Shown here: in pieces, positions 7,672 through 15,354 of the stretch | Position numbering within the stretch: position 1 is the first letter of the stretch | How the letters are laid out: every line of letters starts with the position of its first letter | Source of the DNA: JAAEPI01 sp964352625 | GTDB taxonomy: Bacteria > Bacteroidota > Bacteroidia > Cytophagales > Cyclobacteriaceae | Direction: 5' to 3' | Assembly: GCA_964352625.1 (NCBI GenBank) | Contig: CAYGSD010000001.1 | Coordinates: forward strand, 466,170 to 530,169 | Length of the DNA: 64,000 nucleotides | The notes under the pieces: model-generated | The model's database searches: none | What the model saw: only the letters and a program-made list of their open reading frames with translations | What the model was told of the DNA's origin: nothing | Translations under genes and position numbers: made by a program

Positions 7672-7737
7672 ATGTTCAGCGTAGTATTGGCAGTTCCGGC
7701 TGTTCTCTATGCGGTAGTTGCATGGAAAACCAAATAA
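7672..7737 (+). CDS. Possible 21-residue membrane peptide
   Basis: ATG directly after an in-frame TAA; the product is one hydrophobic helix (VVLAVPAVLYAVVAW) ending in KTK. It sits downstream of a terminator and just before repeat copy 3. It may be a real small protein, a gene remnant or chance. No promoter was identified. Confidence 0.2.
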   Translation: MFSVVLAVPAVLYAVVAWKTK

Positions 7738-7745
7738 CTCATAAA

Positions 7746-7779
7746 GGACACGCGTCACAAACGCGCTCTAGCGAGAGGA
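7746..7779 (+). repeat. Dispersed hairpin repeat, copy 3
   Basis: GGACACGCGTCACAAACGCG then CTCTAGCGAGAGG. CGCGT and ACGCG pair. The left flank ACTCATAAA resembles that of copy 4 (ACTCATAACCTTAAA), so homology extends beyond the hairpin. Confidence 0.75.
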
Positions 7780-7833
7780 TCAGTAAGAGGCAACCCTCCT
7801 AGCTCTATCTTGTCATTGCATTAAAATTTCCGA

Positions 7834-9027
7834 ATGAAAAAGCTCATCATCATCCTTGCTCTAAGTAACTGCCTATCACCTTCCTTCTGTCAAACCAATA
7901 TTTCGGAAAAACTCACTCGTCAGTTGGAGGAAGTCTATGCGCAGGGACACATTGTCGGGTTTTCTGTGGCCATTGTAGATCAAAACGGACTGCTTTATTC
8001 GAAAGGGTTTGGATTTGCTGACCTAGAAAAGAACATTCCATACACGGAAAACACCATTCAGAACATTGCATCGATTTCCAAAACTTTCATCGGTGTGGCC
8101 TTGCTGAAAGCACAGGAGCTTGGGAAGCTCAACTTGGACGATCCTGTGAACGAATACCTGCCATTTAGGGTGGTCCATCCGAAATTTCCTGATTACCCTA
8201 TCACTATCAGACACCTGACTACACACACCTCTGGCATTACCGATGGCAGCAGCTATGACAAATATGGGTACGTCCTTCAGAAGGCAAATAATGAAGGAAA
8301 AAAGATCGACGACAATTTTCGACAACCTGAAGAAATGATGAGTTATGCTGATTTCCTGAGAAATGTGCTCAGTACAAAAGGAAAGTGGTATAGTAAGAAA
8401 GCATTCCTCAAAAGTGCACCGGGAAAGAAATTTGAATACTCCAACATTGGTGCGGGACTTGCCGCTCTCGCTCTTGAGGGCGCAACTGGTCAGTCCTTTG
8501 AGTCATTCACTGAAGAACACATCTTCAAACCACTCAACATGATAAACTCCGGCTGGCACCCCAGTGATGTAGACTCCACTTTGCACACGAAACATTTTAC
8601 TACCGATCAATCTGAAATAGCCCCCTACTACCTCGTCAATTTTCCTGACGGAGGAGTCATCACTTCCTCATCCAACTTAGGACGATACCTGTCCGAACTT
8701 ATTGCCGGGTACAATGGCGAAGGAAAAGTCCTGACCAAGGAATGCTATGCCACCCTTTTCCAGCCTCAATTGACAGAAGATCACTTTGAGGAGAGAAGTG
8801 ATAAACCCTACAACGATGAATATAACATGGGCATATTTATGGGTATTTCTGCAAAAGATCATATCGGACATACGGGCGGTGATCCGGGAGTGGCCACATT
8901 CATGTTCTTCAACTACAATACAGGAATTGGTAAACTGATGATGATCAATACCAACATTGATAATGAGGGCGTTCAGGAGTTTTTTGGAATATGGGAAGCA
9001 CTTGAGCAAAATGAGAATAAATTTTAA
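7834..9027 (+). CDS. Secreted serine hydrolase, class C beta-lactamase fold
   Basis: 397 residues, signal peptide about 1-20. The active-site set of the beta-lactamase/DD-peptidase family is complete: S80-I-S-K83, Y203-S-N205 and H347-T-G349 (in GHTGGDPG). Members act as peptidases, esterases or amidases, often on D-amino-acid bonds; sequence alone does not give the substrate. It stands alone between repeat copies 3 and 4. The second such enzyme in the window (11932) is a lipoprotein. Confidence 0.9.
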   Translation: MKKLIIILALSNCLSPSFCQTNISEKLTRQLEEVYAQGHIVGFSVAIVDQNGLLYSKGFGFADLEKNIPYTENTIQNIASISKTFIGVALLKAQELGKLNLDDPVNEYLPFRVVHPKFPDYPITIRHLTTHTSGITDGSSYDKYGYVLQKANNEGKKIDDNFRQPEEMMSYADFLRNVLSTKGKWYSKKAFLKSAPGKKFEYSNIGAGLAALALEGATGQSFESFTEEHIFKPLNMINSGWHPSDVDSTLHTKHFTTDQSEIAPYYLVNFPDGGVITSSSNLGRYLSELIAGYNGEGKVLTKECYATLFQPQLTEDHFEERSDKPYNDEYNMGIFMGISAKDHIGHTGGDPGVATFMFFNYNTGIGKLMMINTNIDNEGVQEFFGIWEALEQNENKF

Positions 9028-9084
9028 GCCCTGAGGGCCCTAATCTGGTCAAAGCGTCTGCTTGGACCAACTCATAACCTTAAA

Positions 9085-9117
9085 GGACACGCGTCATAGA
9101 CGCGCGCCAGCGAGGGG
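9085..9117 (+). repeat. Dispersed hairpin repeat, copy 4
   Basis: GGACACGCGTCATAGACGCG then CGCCAGCGAGGGG: the most regular copy, with CGCGTC and GACGCG forming a 6-bp stem. The preceding flank TAATCTGGTCAAAGCGTCTG (9041-9060) recurs in diverged form before copy 5. It directly abuts the gene fragment at 9120. Confidence 0.8.
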
Positions 9118-9119
9118 TC

Positions 9120-9155
9120 ATGACCGCCGATCAGATTCGAAACCTAGATCGGTAG
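9120..9155 (+). pseudogene. 3' fragment of a beta-sandwich gene paralogue
   Basis: Encodes MTADQIRNLDR and a stop. It aligns without gaps to the last 11 codons of the gene ending at 3914 (MTADQIRNIDR). Of five base differences, three are silent codon changes, one swaps stop codons and one gives Ile to Leu. This pattern suggests descent from a second functional gene whose body was lost, not a fresh copy. Downstream homology runs to about 9268. Confidence 0.7.
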
Positions 9156-9178
9156 TTGACATAACTTTCTAAAAAAAC

Positions 9179-9214
9179 CGGATGCCTATCCAATAACGAA
9201 CGGATAGCTATCCG
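9179..9214 (+). repeat. Two-unit 22-bp palindrome array
   Basis: CGGATGCCTATCCA at 9179 and CGGATAGCTATCCG at 9201, again 22 bp apart. It matches the four-unit array at 3941-4020 with the middle units missing. Confidence 0.7.
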
Positions 9215-9329
9215 ATTCGAGGTGCTTGTGACCACCGGGATGCATGCGGTAAAAGCAGCGTGGAGTGATCTTAAATGAGACTATAGTCACTAATCTGGTT
9301 CAAGCGCTTGGATCAACTTCTTAACTTTG

Positions 9330-9361
9330 AAGGCACAAGTGGACACTTGCGTCAGAGGGGG
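9330..9361 (+). repeat. Diverged hairpin repeat, copy 5
   Basis: AAGGCACAAGTGGACACTTG then CGTCAGAGGGGG. The flanks match copy 4, but the stem has become CAAGTG-GA-CACTTG, still a perfect 6-bp hairpin. The pairing is kept although its sequence has changed. Confidence 0.6.
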
Positions 9362-9448
9362 TATTGTACCCATGCCTTTACGTCACTCTGAGTGAAACGA
9401 AGAGTCTAAATGATACTCGTTTAACAAAACCAGATTCTTCGCTGCGCT

Positions 9449-9553
9449 CAGAATGACGGTTTTGGGGAGGAGCGCTTCAGAATGTTGGCTTTGGGGAAGG
9501 AGTGCGCGGAATAATGGCTTTGGTGAGAGGGGCTTCAGAATGATGGTTTTGGG
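9449..9553 (+). repeat. Degenerate 29-bp tandem repeat
   Basis: Units beginning CAGAATGACGGTTTTGGGG, CAGAATGTTGGCTTTGGGG, GGAATAATGGCTTTGG and CAGAATGATGGTTTTGGG start at about 9449, 9478, 9508 and 9536. The preceding GATTCTTCGCTGCGCTCAGA is typical of a widespread bacterial intergenic repeat. Confidence 0.6.
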
Positions 9554-9617
9554 TCGTCATTGGAGTTTCGAGTGAGTTTTAATTGATTGATTCTAACTAT
9601 TGAGGTTTATTTACAGC

Positions 9618-10001
9618 ATGTACGAATCCCTCATGTTCATCCACCTCTCCACGATCATACCTTGTGTGATCATCGGGACGGTACTGCTCCTTATCAAAAA
9701 AGGAACGCCCATTCATAAAAAGGCCGGTCGGGTGTACATGATTCTGATGCTTTTCACGGCTGTCATCACGCTTTTCATGCCGGCAAAGGTTGGGGCTACT
9801 TTTCTGGGCCATTTCGGATGGATTCATTTACTAAGTTTCCTCACCATCTGGACAGTGCCTACAGCCTACGCGGCAATCAGGAAAGGCAATGTGAAATCGC
9901 ATAAGCGAAAAATGATCATCCTTTATTTTGGTGCAATTATCATCGCCGGAGCTTTTACACTGATGCCTGGGAGGTATTTGAATGATTTGCTTTTTCAATA
10001 A
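9618..10001 (+). CDS. DUF2306-type small membrane protein
   Basis: 127 residues, four predicted membrane helices. The family pattern is visible: H-K-K-A-G-R in a cytoplasmic loop (IHKKAGRVYMI), then FLGHFGWIHLLS and H-K-R-K after the third helix (KSHKRKMI). No function is known for the family. ATG 9618 is preferred over TTG 9600 because the residues before it are not conserved-looking. Its TAA overlaps the next gene's ATG by one base (TAATG), so the two are translated together. Confidence 0.75.
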   Translation: MYESLMFIHLSTIIPCVIIGTVLLLIKKGTPIHKKAGRVYMILMLFTAVITLFMPAKVGATFLGHFGWIHLLSFLTIWTVPTAYAAIRKGNVKSHKRKMIILYFGAIIIAGAFTLMPGRYLNDLLFQ

Positions 10002-10381
10002 TGGACTTGCTCACCTCAGCCTTCATCCTCCTCTTCGCCCTTTTCCTGATCATCTTATCGGGAATCATGATGGTCAACTCGAAGTGGGGTCGCAAATTCC
10101 TGGAGTCTTTCGCCAGCTCTGCCAAGGCGCACTACACCGAAATGGCCATTCGACTGGTATTCGGTGCATCGCTCATTCTCCATGAGTCCTATGACCATTA
10201 CGGATACTACCTCCAACTCCTTGGCTGGGTTGTGGTGATTACCACGATTGGTTTACTTGTATTTCCATGGAGATGGCACCACAAGTTTGCCGGCAAGGTC
10301 ATTCCGCCAGTTATTCGTTTTATGAAATTGTATGGCCTGGTACTTCTTATTTCAGGCGCTTTCCTTATTTGGGCTGTTTGA
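10001..10381 (+). CDS. Small membrane protein, unrecognised
   Basis: 126 residues, three to four hydrophobic helices (about 4-26, 68-88, 105-124) with a conserved-looking charged loop FPWRWHHKFAGKVIPP. I do not recognise the family. The one-base overlap with the DUF2306-type gene and the LytTR gene 24 bases downstream suggest a three-gene operon in which the LytTR protein may control or sense the other two (inference). Confidence 0.7.
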   Translation: MDLLTSAFILLFALFLIILSGIMMVNSKWGRKFLESFASSAKAHYTEMAIRLVFGASLILHESYDHYGYYLQLLGWVVVITTIGLLVFPWRWHHKFAGKVIPPVIRFMKLYGLVLLISGAFLIWAV

Positions 10382-10405
10382 TGTGATTAATTTCGGATCA
10401 AGAAA

Positions 10406-11221
10406 ATGAATCGAATCAACGACCGCTGGCTTTTCTATTTTGTCTATCCGTTGATGGGCGTATCCATTGTACACATAGGCAATGACAACCCTTTTGGTAA
10501 GCTTATTCGGATTCCTAGCTACTACACCGATGTGGCACTGGCCCTAATCGTTCTCTATGCCATCGGTATCTATTTTCGTTGGATTTTTAACAAAATAGAT
10601 AACCGCTACGATTGGGAAACAGAATTTAAAAAAAGAACCAGATACCAGTTTCTTTGGGCACTATTGGTACCCACGATTTTCGCCCTCCTTGTCGAAATTG
10701 TCTACCTGCGCATACTAGGCATTCCACTTTCGGATAGTCCAATTTTTTACTTGGAGCTTCCTGTGATTCTCGGCTTCTTCACACTCATCAATCTCATCTA
10801 TTTCATTCTCTACTTCAGATGGCACAATGCTCTGCTCAACCAGGCTTTGAAAGAGAAAGTCCTGGAGACAGAAATTACCAAAGAGAAATATTTGATTGCG
10901 CAGCAAGGCGGACAGAAAATCAATATTCCTAACAAGTCAATTGCCTATTTTCTGCTTAAGAACAAACTCACTTTTTTAGTCACCATCGAGGGTAAGCAAC
11001 ACCTCTATGATAAGACTATGAAGGAAGTGCTGGATATGTTGCCAAAAGACGAATATTACCAGCTCAACAGGCAGGTGATTGCTCGAAGAAGTAGCATTGT
11101 GAAATACTCCAATACCGAGACACGCAGATTGAAAATCGAGCTAAATCCTCCCGTGAATGAGGATATTTTCATCGCTAAAGCAAAAGCCGGAACATTCCTG
11201 AAGTGGCTTGATCGGCAATAA
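10406..11221 (+). CDS. Membrane-anchored LytTR transcription regulator
   Basis: 271 residues: four predicted membrane helices in the first about 145, a short coiled segment, and a C-terminal LytTR DNA-binding domain (about 165-268) with INIPNKSIAYFLLKNKLTFL and YQLNRQVIARRSSIVKY. There is no receiver domain. Many Bacteroidota use such one-component LytTR proteins, which bind 9-bp imperfect direct repeats. It ends the likely operon begun at 9618. Confidence 0.88.
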   Translation: MNRINDRWLFYFVYPLMGVSIVHIGNDNPFGKLIRIPSYYTDVALALIVLYAIGIYFRWIFNKIDNRYDWETEFKKRTRYQFLWALLVPTIFALLVEIVYLRILGIPLSDSPIFYLELPVILGFFTLINLIYFILYFRWHNALLNQALKEKVLETEITKEKYLIAQQGGQKINIPNKSIAYFLLKNKLTFLVTIEGKQHLYDKTMKEVLDMLPKDEYYQLNRQVIARRSSIVKYSNTETRRLKIELNPPVNEDIFIAKAKAGTFLKWLDRQ

Positions 11222-11323
11222 GCTGTCCGCTTCAGCTCAAAATTTGTCCGCTTCAATTTCTCCCTGTACTAAAACCTCATCCCCGCTTCCAGTGCTTCGT
11301 TGATTCGCAAAAAATAATGATCA

Positions 11324-11935
11324 ATGAACACACACGGACACTTTATCAAACTGATGCTAGTACTGCTTTGGATCATGCTGAGCAGCACGGCCAAAGGACA
11401 GCAACCGATTAATATTTCGGTTTTTAATGAAGCCACCACCATCCCATTCACCACTTTCATGAATTCGCCTATTCATCCGGGCATACAGGTGGGAACAGAA
11501 TTGGATTGGAAAGAGGGAAAGCATTTTCGATTGTACCCCACCATCAATGTGGGCTATATGTTTCACAACAAACTTTTTCAGGGATTGTATGCCAATGCTG
11601 AACTCGGAGTTGACTACAAGACAGCTTTTGGTTTAAACCTTAAAAGCAAAGTAGGGCTTGGGTATTTGAGGACATACACAACCCGGCAGGAATACCAACT
11701 GAGAAATGGGAAATATGAAAGTGAGCGAGACAAAGGAAACTCTCGTATCATGCCCTCACTCACGTTTGGAATGGGTTATGACCTGAAAAAGAACGATCCC
11801 TACTCACCCGAAATCTATGTGCTCTATCAGTCATGGATTGAATATCCCTATTCCCCAGGATTCATTCCAGTCATGGCCCATACCAACCTCCACTTGGGTA
11901 CGAAATTTTACACTTCAAAAAATAAAAACAAATGA
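11324..11935 (+). CDS. Outer-membrane beta-barrel protein
   Basis: 203 residues with a signal peptide (cleavage near AKG-QQP) and a body of alternating aromatic beta strands (FRLYPTINVGYMF, GLYANAELGVDY, SKVGLGYLRTY, LHLGTKFYTS). The product is probably an eight-strand barrel. Its last four bases (ATGA) overlap the start of the serine hydrolase gene, so the two are one operon. Specific role unknown. Confidence 0.8.
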   Translation: MNTHGHFIKLMLVLLWIMLSSTAKGQQPINISVFNEATTIPFTTFMNSPIHPGIQVGTELDWKEGKHFRLYPTINVGYMFHNKLFQGLYANAELGVDYKTAFGLNLKSKVGLGYLRTYTTRQEYQLRNGKYESERDKGNSRIMPSLTFGMGYDLKKNDPYSPEIYVLYQSWIEYPYSPGFIPVMAHTNLHLGTKFYTSKNKNK

Positions 11936-13095
11936 GACTAAGCCTAATCATCATATTCGCAATCTTGTTTGCGGCTTGCGAGATGGACGACATAGTTCCT
12001 AGCTCCACATATGCGTGTAGAGCAGAGATCGCAGAAAATCCAATTCATCCACGCGAAACAGAGTTCCTACAATTGCTGCAGCAAATTGTCTCTCAGGGCC
12101 CTCCTGGCATGCAGCTTTCAGTGAATGACGAACATGGTTTCTGGAATGGAGCATTCGGCTATGCCGACTTGGCATCACAGGTAGAAATTGAGTCCTGTAA
12201 CATCACCAGAGTCGGAAGTACAGTAAAGACTTTTACAGCCGTCACGATTCTTCAATTGGAAGAAGAAGGCAAGCTGAGTCTGGATGACCCGATCACAAAC
12301 TACCTTTCCCACTCAACAATCGAAGGACTTGAAAACGCCGACAGAAGCACCATAGAAATGCTTTTAAAACACTCTAGTGGCATTTTCAACTATATCCAAA
12401 GCGCACAATTCCAAACTGCCTCGCTCAACGATCTGACTAAGGTTTGGCAACCGAACGAACTCCTTGAATATGCACGAGGTAAGGATGCCTATTTCGAACC
12501 AGGAACCGATGTGCTTTATTCCAACACCGGTTATATCCTACTTGGTATGATCATCGAAAAAGTAACAGAGAAGCCTTTCTATGAAGCCTTTGAAGAAAGA
12601 TTCTTTGAGCCTCTAGGCATGGCTTTCACCCAATTTGCTGCGGAGGATCCGGTTCCTAATGATTTGATTCGAGGATATGTCGATTTCTACTCAAATCTCA
12701 ATTTGATAAACAGCACGTTCTATAGTGGCTGGGATTATTTTACTGCTGATGGAGGTCTTATTTCGAATGCTCATGATCTCAATATTTTCGTCACGGCGCT
12801 CTTCCGAGGTGAATTGTTATCTGAGGAATCGATGAGCAAAATGCTTGACTGGCAAAAGCCAAAATCGCATGCTTCTGATGGCTGGTATGGTCTGGGCACC
12901 TTCAGAATCAAGACTGATCAAGGGCCTGCCTATATCCACAGCGGTGATGCCATTGGTTACTTCGCAAGCATGGTCTACTTCCCCGATCACGACGTGACCA
13001 TCACTTGGGCTGTGAATGGCAATTACGGAAAAGTGGATGACGCTACGCAGACCAAAGAAGCCATGGAAAGAATCTTTAAAACAGTAATAGAATGA
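11932..13095 (+). CDS. Lipoprotein serine hydrolase, class C beta-lactamase fold
   Basis: 387 residues. Lipobox LFAAC puts the lipidated Cys at 16. Catalytic residues are S96-T-V-K99 and Y196-S-N198, with HSGD near residue 325 as the third motif. Lipidation and the overlapping beta-barrel gene place it at the outer membrane. It is only distantly like the soluble relative at 7834. The substrate cannot be told; peptidase or esterase activity is possible. Confidence 0.9.
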   Translation: MRLSLIIIFAILFAACEMDDIVPSSTYACRAEIAENPIHPRETEFLQLLQQIVSQGPPGMQLSVNDEHGFWNGAFGYADLASQVEIESCNITRVGSTVKTFTAVTILQLEEEGKLSLDDPITNYLSHSTIEGLENADRSTIEMLLKHSSGIFNYIQSAQFQTASLNDLTKVWQPNELLEYARGKDAYFEPGTDVLYSNTGYILLGMIIEKVTEKPFYEAFEERFFEPLGMAFTQFAAEDPVPNDLIRGYVDFYSNLNLINSTFYSGWDYFTADGGLISNAHDLNIFVTALFRGELLSEESMSKMLDWQKPKSHASDGWYGLGTFRIKTDQGPAYIHSGDAIGYFASMVYFPDHDVTITWAVNGNYGKVDDATQTKEAMERIFKTVIE

Positions 13096-13119
13096 GTGAT
13101 TAGAAATACTCAAGATTGA

Positions 13120-13148
13120 AAAAGAGGCACTCAGTGAGTGCCTCTTTT
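13120..13148 (+). terminator. Rho-independent terminator
   Basis: AAAAGAGGCACTC and GAGTGCCTCTTTT form a perfect 13-bp stem around AGT, ending in a T-run. It closes the barrel/hydrolase operon, and it lies inside the TTG-extended frame of the next gene, which argues for the later start there. Confidence 0.92.
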
Positions 13149-13187
13149 CTTGATAAAACTTATTCCTTATCTCACTACTTTAGCTTC

Positions 13188-14816
13188 ATGAATTCATCCT
13201 CTCAAAGCTGGATCGAAAAGCTACAAGAAAACCCAAAGCCTCTCTATGTGGCTATTTTGGTTTTATTGATTCCGGCAGTCTTTTACAACCTCGGACTGAT
13301 GCCCCTTATCGCTGATGAGGGCATTCGAGCGACCGTGGCTCTAGAAATGATCTTTAGTGGCGACTACCTCACACCTAGACTCGGGGACGTTTATTATCAA
13401 AACAAACCACCCCTTTATAACTGGTTCATCGCATTGGGGTTTGGGCTTACAGGGAAATACGACGAATTCTCTCTTCGCTTAGTCATGACCATTTTCATGT
13501 TCCTTTTCATGGGAGCTATTTATTACCTCACCAAAAAAGAAGTTGGAAAAAAGATAGCCTTTATCTCAGCGCTTGCCTTCTTCACATGCGGCAGAGTGCT
13601 CACCTACGATTCTATGCTCGGGCTGATTGACATTTGTTTTTCAGGTTTCATCTTCGTGATGTTCATCCTCATTTATCGCTCCGGAAAAGCTGAAAAATAC
13701 TGGCAATTATTCTTCTCCGTTTACTTGCTCACAGTACTGACCTTTATGATGAAAGGCCTTCCGGCAATTGCGTTTGTGGGCATCTCATTGATTGCCTATT
13801 TCATCTATCAAAAGAAATTCAAGTTGCTCTTCTCTCCTGCTCACATTCTCGCCGGGCTTAGTTGTGTGGTACTCATCGCTGGGTATTATTATCTGTACTT
13901 TCAGCAAAATCCTGACCGTACGTTTGAGGATGTTTTCAAAACACTCTATTCTGAATCTAGTCAGCGAACTGTCATAGAAAATTCCGTTTGGACTACCCTC
14001 AAAGGTTTCATCCAATTCCCGATTGACTACCTCTACGCCTTCCTACCTTGGACGCTGTTTGGTTTGGCACTTTTCTCAAAGGATGCACGACAAAAAATAA
14101 AAGAACACGAATTTCTCAGAGTGATGATTGTGCTATTCTTAGCCAACATTGTTCTTTACTGGCTTTCGCCAAAAAACCACCCCAGGTATCTCTTCATGTT
14201 TGTGCCTATTTCCACAATGGTATTCGTCTATGCGCACGAAAACCTTCGAGGTTCGAAGTGGGTCAGTTTCATTGAGTCAGGACTGATGGGAATTCTCGGG
14301 ATCCTGACACTCGGAACACTTGGCCTTCCTTTTCTTAAACAGACACAAGATTTCACACTCATCTGGCTAATTACAATTCTATTATTCGGATCGCTCGGAA
14401 TCTGCATTTGGCTTTATCATAAGGTGGAAAAACAGCGGCTAGTCATTCTCATCTTGTTCTTACTCATAGTGAGAATTGGTTTCAATCATATTGTTCTTCC
14501 TACACGATACGAATCGTCCGATGTGGTCACGAGAGTGGCACAGGCAAAGGAACTGGGAGAAATGGCTCGAAATAGAAACTTGTTCATTTATGCAGAACCT
14601 CCTCGCAGGTATTTTCATGGCGAACAAGTGCTCAATGCCCGTACGCTGTTCTACATTTCGGCCAACACGCATCAGGCGGTCGTCCACAAAAAGGATGATT
14701 TCAAAAAAGGCGACTGGGTCATTTTACCTCCTGATACCGAATTTCCATTTCCTGCCGAACAAGTATTTCTCCTTCCTTCCTATCGGTGGAAATACCCGGT
14801 GATGGAAGTGAAATGA
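13188..14816 (+). CDS. GT39/ArnT-like membrane glycosyltransferase
   Basis: Predicted polyprenyl-phosphate-sugar glycosyltransferase, 542 residues from ATG 13188, with about 11-13 membrane helices. The first periplasmic loop holds the family's acidic pair D43-E44 (IADEGIRA) and K73-P-P (NKPPLYNW), as in ArnT and protein O-mannosyltransferases. Such enzymes move a sugar from undecaprenyl-phosphate to lipid A, another lipid or protein. A TTG at 13116 would add 24 residues but would place the upstream terminator inside the gene. No sugar-synthesis genes are next to it, so donor and acceptor are unknown. Confidence 0.85.
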   Translation: MNSSSQSWIEKLQENPKPLYVAILVLLIPAVFYNLGLMPLIADEGIRATVALEMIFSGDYLTPRLGDVYYQNKPPLYNWFIALGFGLTGKYDEFSLRLVMTIFMFLFMGAIYYLTKKEVGKKIAFISALAFFTCGRVLTYDSMLGLIDICFSGFIFVMFILIYRSGKAEKYWQLFFSVYLLTVLTFMMKGLPAIAFVGISLIAYFIYQKKFKLLFSPAHILAGLSCVVLIAGYYYLYFQQNPDRTFEDVFKTLYSESSQRTVIENSVWTTLKGFIQFPIDYLYAFLPWTLFGLALFSKDARQKIKEHEFLRVMIVLFLANIVLYWLSPKNHPRYLFMFVPISTMVFVYAHENLRGSKWVSFIESGLMGILGILTLGTLGLPFLKQTQDFTLIWLITILLFGSLGICIWLYHKVEKQRLVILILFLLIVRIGFNHIVLPTRYESSDVVTRVAQAKELGEMARNRNLFIYAEPPRRYFHGEQVLNARTLFYISANTHQAVVHKKDDFKKGDWVILPPDTEFPFPAEQVFLLPSYRWKYPVMEVK

Positions 14817-14843
14817 GGTTGCCATTTATTTAAATAAACTCTA

Positions 14844-15329
14844 ATGGATAAAGATGAAATTTTAAATTTAGTAAAACCGAAAAACCACCTAATGCATTCG
14901 TTCTGGCACACTCTTTCAAGAGATCCTGGAAAAGATCCTAAAGACTTTCTTCTATTCACCACGACAGGATACTTTCTAAGACATTTGATTCTGGAATTGA
15001 TGATCAAAATTCTTTTTGAATTAGACAATAGAAAACAAGCTCCAACAAATCATAGAATTTTTGATCAATTCAAAAAGCTTAAAGAAAAAACACAAAGAGA
15101 GTTGATTGAAAACTATGACAAGGCCCGCAATAGAGAGGATACCTTGATCAAAAAAAGAGGCGAGAATAAAGTTCTATTTCCGCCTTTTCAAACTGTCCTT
15201 CAGGTAAACCCTAAAGTGGTTGTTGCATTTAAATATGATGCAAAAGGAAGAAAAGAGAATTTTGCACTTGATTATCATTTCATGATGGATATTCACGAAA
15301 TGATTCAACAAAGATTAAAACAACTTTAA
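14844..15329 (+). CDS. Unrecognised helical protein, possibly HEPN-like
   Basis: 161 residues, soluble, Lys-rich, more AT-rich than its neighbours. The central part (about 41-95) runs as long helices with RHLILELMIKILFEL, then R63-KQAPTN-H70 and RIFDQFKKLKEKTQ. This resembles the helical layout of HEPN domains, and R63/H70 fits the R-x(4-6)-H ribonuclease motif, though its position between helices is not fully typical. A beta-rich stretch follows (LQVNPKVVVAFKYDAKG). Base composition and isolation suggest transfer. I would not assign a function. Confidence 0.6.
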   Translation: MDKDEILNLVKPKNHLMHSFWHTLSRDPGKDPKDFLLFTTTGYFLRHLILELMIKILFELDNRKQAPTNHRIFDQFKKLKEKTQRELIENYDKARNREDTLIKKRGENKVLFPPFQTVLQVNPKVVVAFKYDAKGRKENFALDYHFMMDIHEMIQQRLKQL

Positions 15330-15354
15330 TCATAAATCTAAAAACGTTTAGTAA

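Larger units (their letters stand above)
9028..9617 (+). other. 590-base repeat-filled gap
   Basis: No intact gene. In order: a 40-base left flank plus hairpin copy 4 (9041-9117), a fragment of the beta-sandwich gene with two palindromes (9120-9268), a second flank plus diverged hairpin copy 5 (9291-9361), and a degenerate 29-bp tandem repeat (9449-9553). Confidence 0.8.

Noticed and set aside
4080..9361. Integron-like attC sites at the hairpin repeats
   Set aside because: Orientation and spacing fit the idea, but no GTTRRRY-type core sites flank the hairpins and no integrase gene is in the window.
13116..13187. TTG-initiated extension of the glycosyltransferase
   Set aside because: It would place a strong terminator hairpin inside the coding sequence.
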